This document shows, one piece after another, positions 4,786-5,427 of a stretch of DNA of 5,427 nt. The notes beneath the pieces are model-generated. The model was not told where the DNA came from, made no database searches, and saw only the letters and a list, made by a program, of their open reading frames with translations. The DNA is from Ruminococcaceae bacterium UBA6857. GTDB taxonomy: Bacteria; Bacillota; Clostridia; Oscillospirales; Acutalibacteraceae. How positions within the stretch are numbered: the stretch's first letter is position 1; each line of letters starts with the position of its first letter. The stretch lies in the NCBI GenBank assembly GCA_002451715.1, contig DKDD01000195.1:5896-11322 (forward strand), read 5' to 3'. The position numbers were made by a program, and so were the translations under genes.

Positions 4786-5427
4786 CTATCCGCCTGCCGC
4801 AATAACCGCCGGGTCGTCTTTGAAAAGCGCAACCGTCGGTTCGGCGATGAACTGAAAAAGAATCGAGATAACCGCGCCGTAACCGAGCGCGATATAACAA
4901 GAATATTTGAGCGTTTGAATTGCGCGGTCTTTTTTGCCGGCACCGATGTTCTGCGCACCGAGGGCGGAAACCGTTGAAAGCAGCGAAGAGGGGACAAGAA
5001 ACAAAAAACCGATTATTTTTTCAACAATACCGACTGCCGCCGAATCGGTAAGTCCGCGTCTGTTTGCAAGAATCGTGATAAAAATAAAGGCAATTTGAAT
5101 AAATCCGTCCTGAAGCGCAACGGGAATCCCGATTTTCAAAAGTTTGCCCATTACGGAATGTTCCGGCTTAAAATCTTCTTTTTGAAGGCTGATTGACCTG
5201 CGCTTAATAATTACCGCAAGCGAAATAATTACACTGACAGCCTGTGAAAGCGTTGTTCCGAGTGCCGCTCCGACCGGTCCCATTTTGAAAGCACCCATGA
5301 ACAAAACGTCAAGGCCGATGTTTGCCGCACAGGCGGCGGTAATAAAATACATTGGACTTTTGCGTTCGCCCATGCCGCGGAAGATGGAGCTGATGATGTT
5401 ATACGCCGTGATAAAGGGAATGCCGAT
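4786..5427 (-). CDS. MATE family multidrug efflux transporter (partial; 5' end off window; ends at premature TAG)
   Basis: Cation-coupled multidrug/toxin exporter of the MATE family in the cytoplasmic membrane. 213 residues are visible before the TAG. The frame is open to the right edge, so the start is missing; from the usual length of about 440-460 aa, roughly 130-145 residues lie outside. Family motifs seen: GIPFITAYNIISSIFRGMG with E-R-K-S-P at the left of the protein fragment (a linker and membrane segment before the domain centre), NIGLDVLFM, GAALGTTLSQ, the second-half repeat start IGIPVALQDGF, and GAQNIGAGKKDRA, a strongly conserved MATE signature. It ends DPAVIAAGG then TAG, about 100 residues short of a normal MATE, lacking the last three membrane segments. 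A polypeptide ending here is unlikely to function. It lies directly upstream of a MerR regulator in the same direction. Family call is very sure; integrity is doubtful. Confidence 0.88.
   Translation of the reverse strand: MGIPFITAYNIISSIFRGMGERKSPMYFITAACAANIGLDVLFMGAFKMGPVGAALGTTLSQAVSVIISLAVIIKRRSISLQKEDFKPEHSVMGKLLKIGIPVALQDGFIQIAFIFITILANRRGLTDSAAVGIVEKIIGFLFLVPSSLLSTVSALGAQNIGAGKKDRAIQTLKYSCYIALGYGAVISILFQFIAEPTVALFKDDPAVIAAGG

Noticed and set aside
4780..4795. A frameshift as the cause of the MATE truncation
   Set aside because: Translating past the TAG in the same frame gives 100 residues of correct MATE C-terminus, so no insertion or deletion is needed.
4511..4855. A 114-codon open frame on + opposite the MATE C-terminal part
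   Set aside because: It is antisense to a frame with clear MATE sequence; no SD or family signature.

Overview
The window looks like chromosomal DNA from a low-to-mid GC Gram-positive bacterium, most likely a member of the Clostridia (Oscillospiraceae/Ruminococcus-like). That is inferred from strong AGGAG-type Shine-Dalgarno sites, sigma-A-like promoters with near-consensus -10 boxes, compact intrinsic terminators, a Gram-positive style lipoprotein, and a MATE transporter paired with a BmrR-type MerR regulator. There is no 16S or other marker gene, so the genus cannot be fixed. No transposase, CRISPR array, tRNA, rRNA or phage gene is visible.

Layout, left to right. (1) A complete glycerophosphodiester phosphodiesterase gene on + (35-796) ends in a bidirectional terminator (808-841). 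It converges on (2) an orphan lipoprotein gene on - (848-1474). (3) A 138-bp gap (1475-1612) holds two hairpins, one of which buries the lipoprotein gene's ribosome binding site. (4) A free-standing 2-oxoacid-dehydrogenase E2-type acyltransferase on - (1613-2569) lacks lipoyl and E1/E3-binding domains. (5) A 347-bp divergent intergenic region (2570-2916) carries a promoter for each flanking gene plus several inverted repeats. (6) A TraX-family membrane protein lies on + (2917-3633). (7) A shared hairpin terminator (3636-3668) overlaps the end of the next gene. (8) A MerR-family regulator with a GyrI-like ligand domain lies on - (3660-4496). It sits directly downstream of, and overlaps by 14 bp, (9) a MATE efflux transporter on - that enters from the right edge (4483-5427).

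The most notable point is in the MATE gene. Its reading frame is interrupted by one in-frame TAG codon (4786-4788). The same frame continues for another 100 codons of convincing MATE C-terminus, containing the last three or so membrane segments, and ends in TAA inside the start of merR. This is a point nonsense change rather than a frameshift. It may be a recent pseudogene, a sequencing or assembly error, or read-through/recoded TAG. No complete gene in the window ends in TAG (four TAA and one TGA; the full-length MATE frame also ends in TAA).

Functional links: MATE plus MerR form a plausible drug-responsive efflux operon. The phosphodiesterase, lipoprotein, E2-like protein and TraX protein appear to be independent transcription units with no obvious shared pathway. 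I did not see a clearly new multi-gene system. The best leads are the amber codon, the SD-sequestering terminator-like hairpin, the unusual stand-alone E2 protein and the possible operators in the divergent region.
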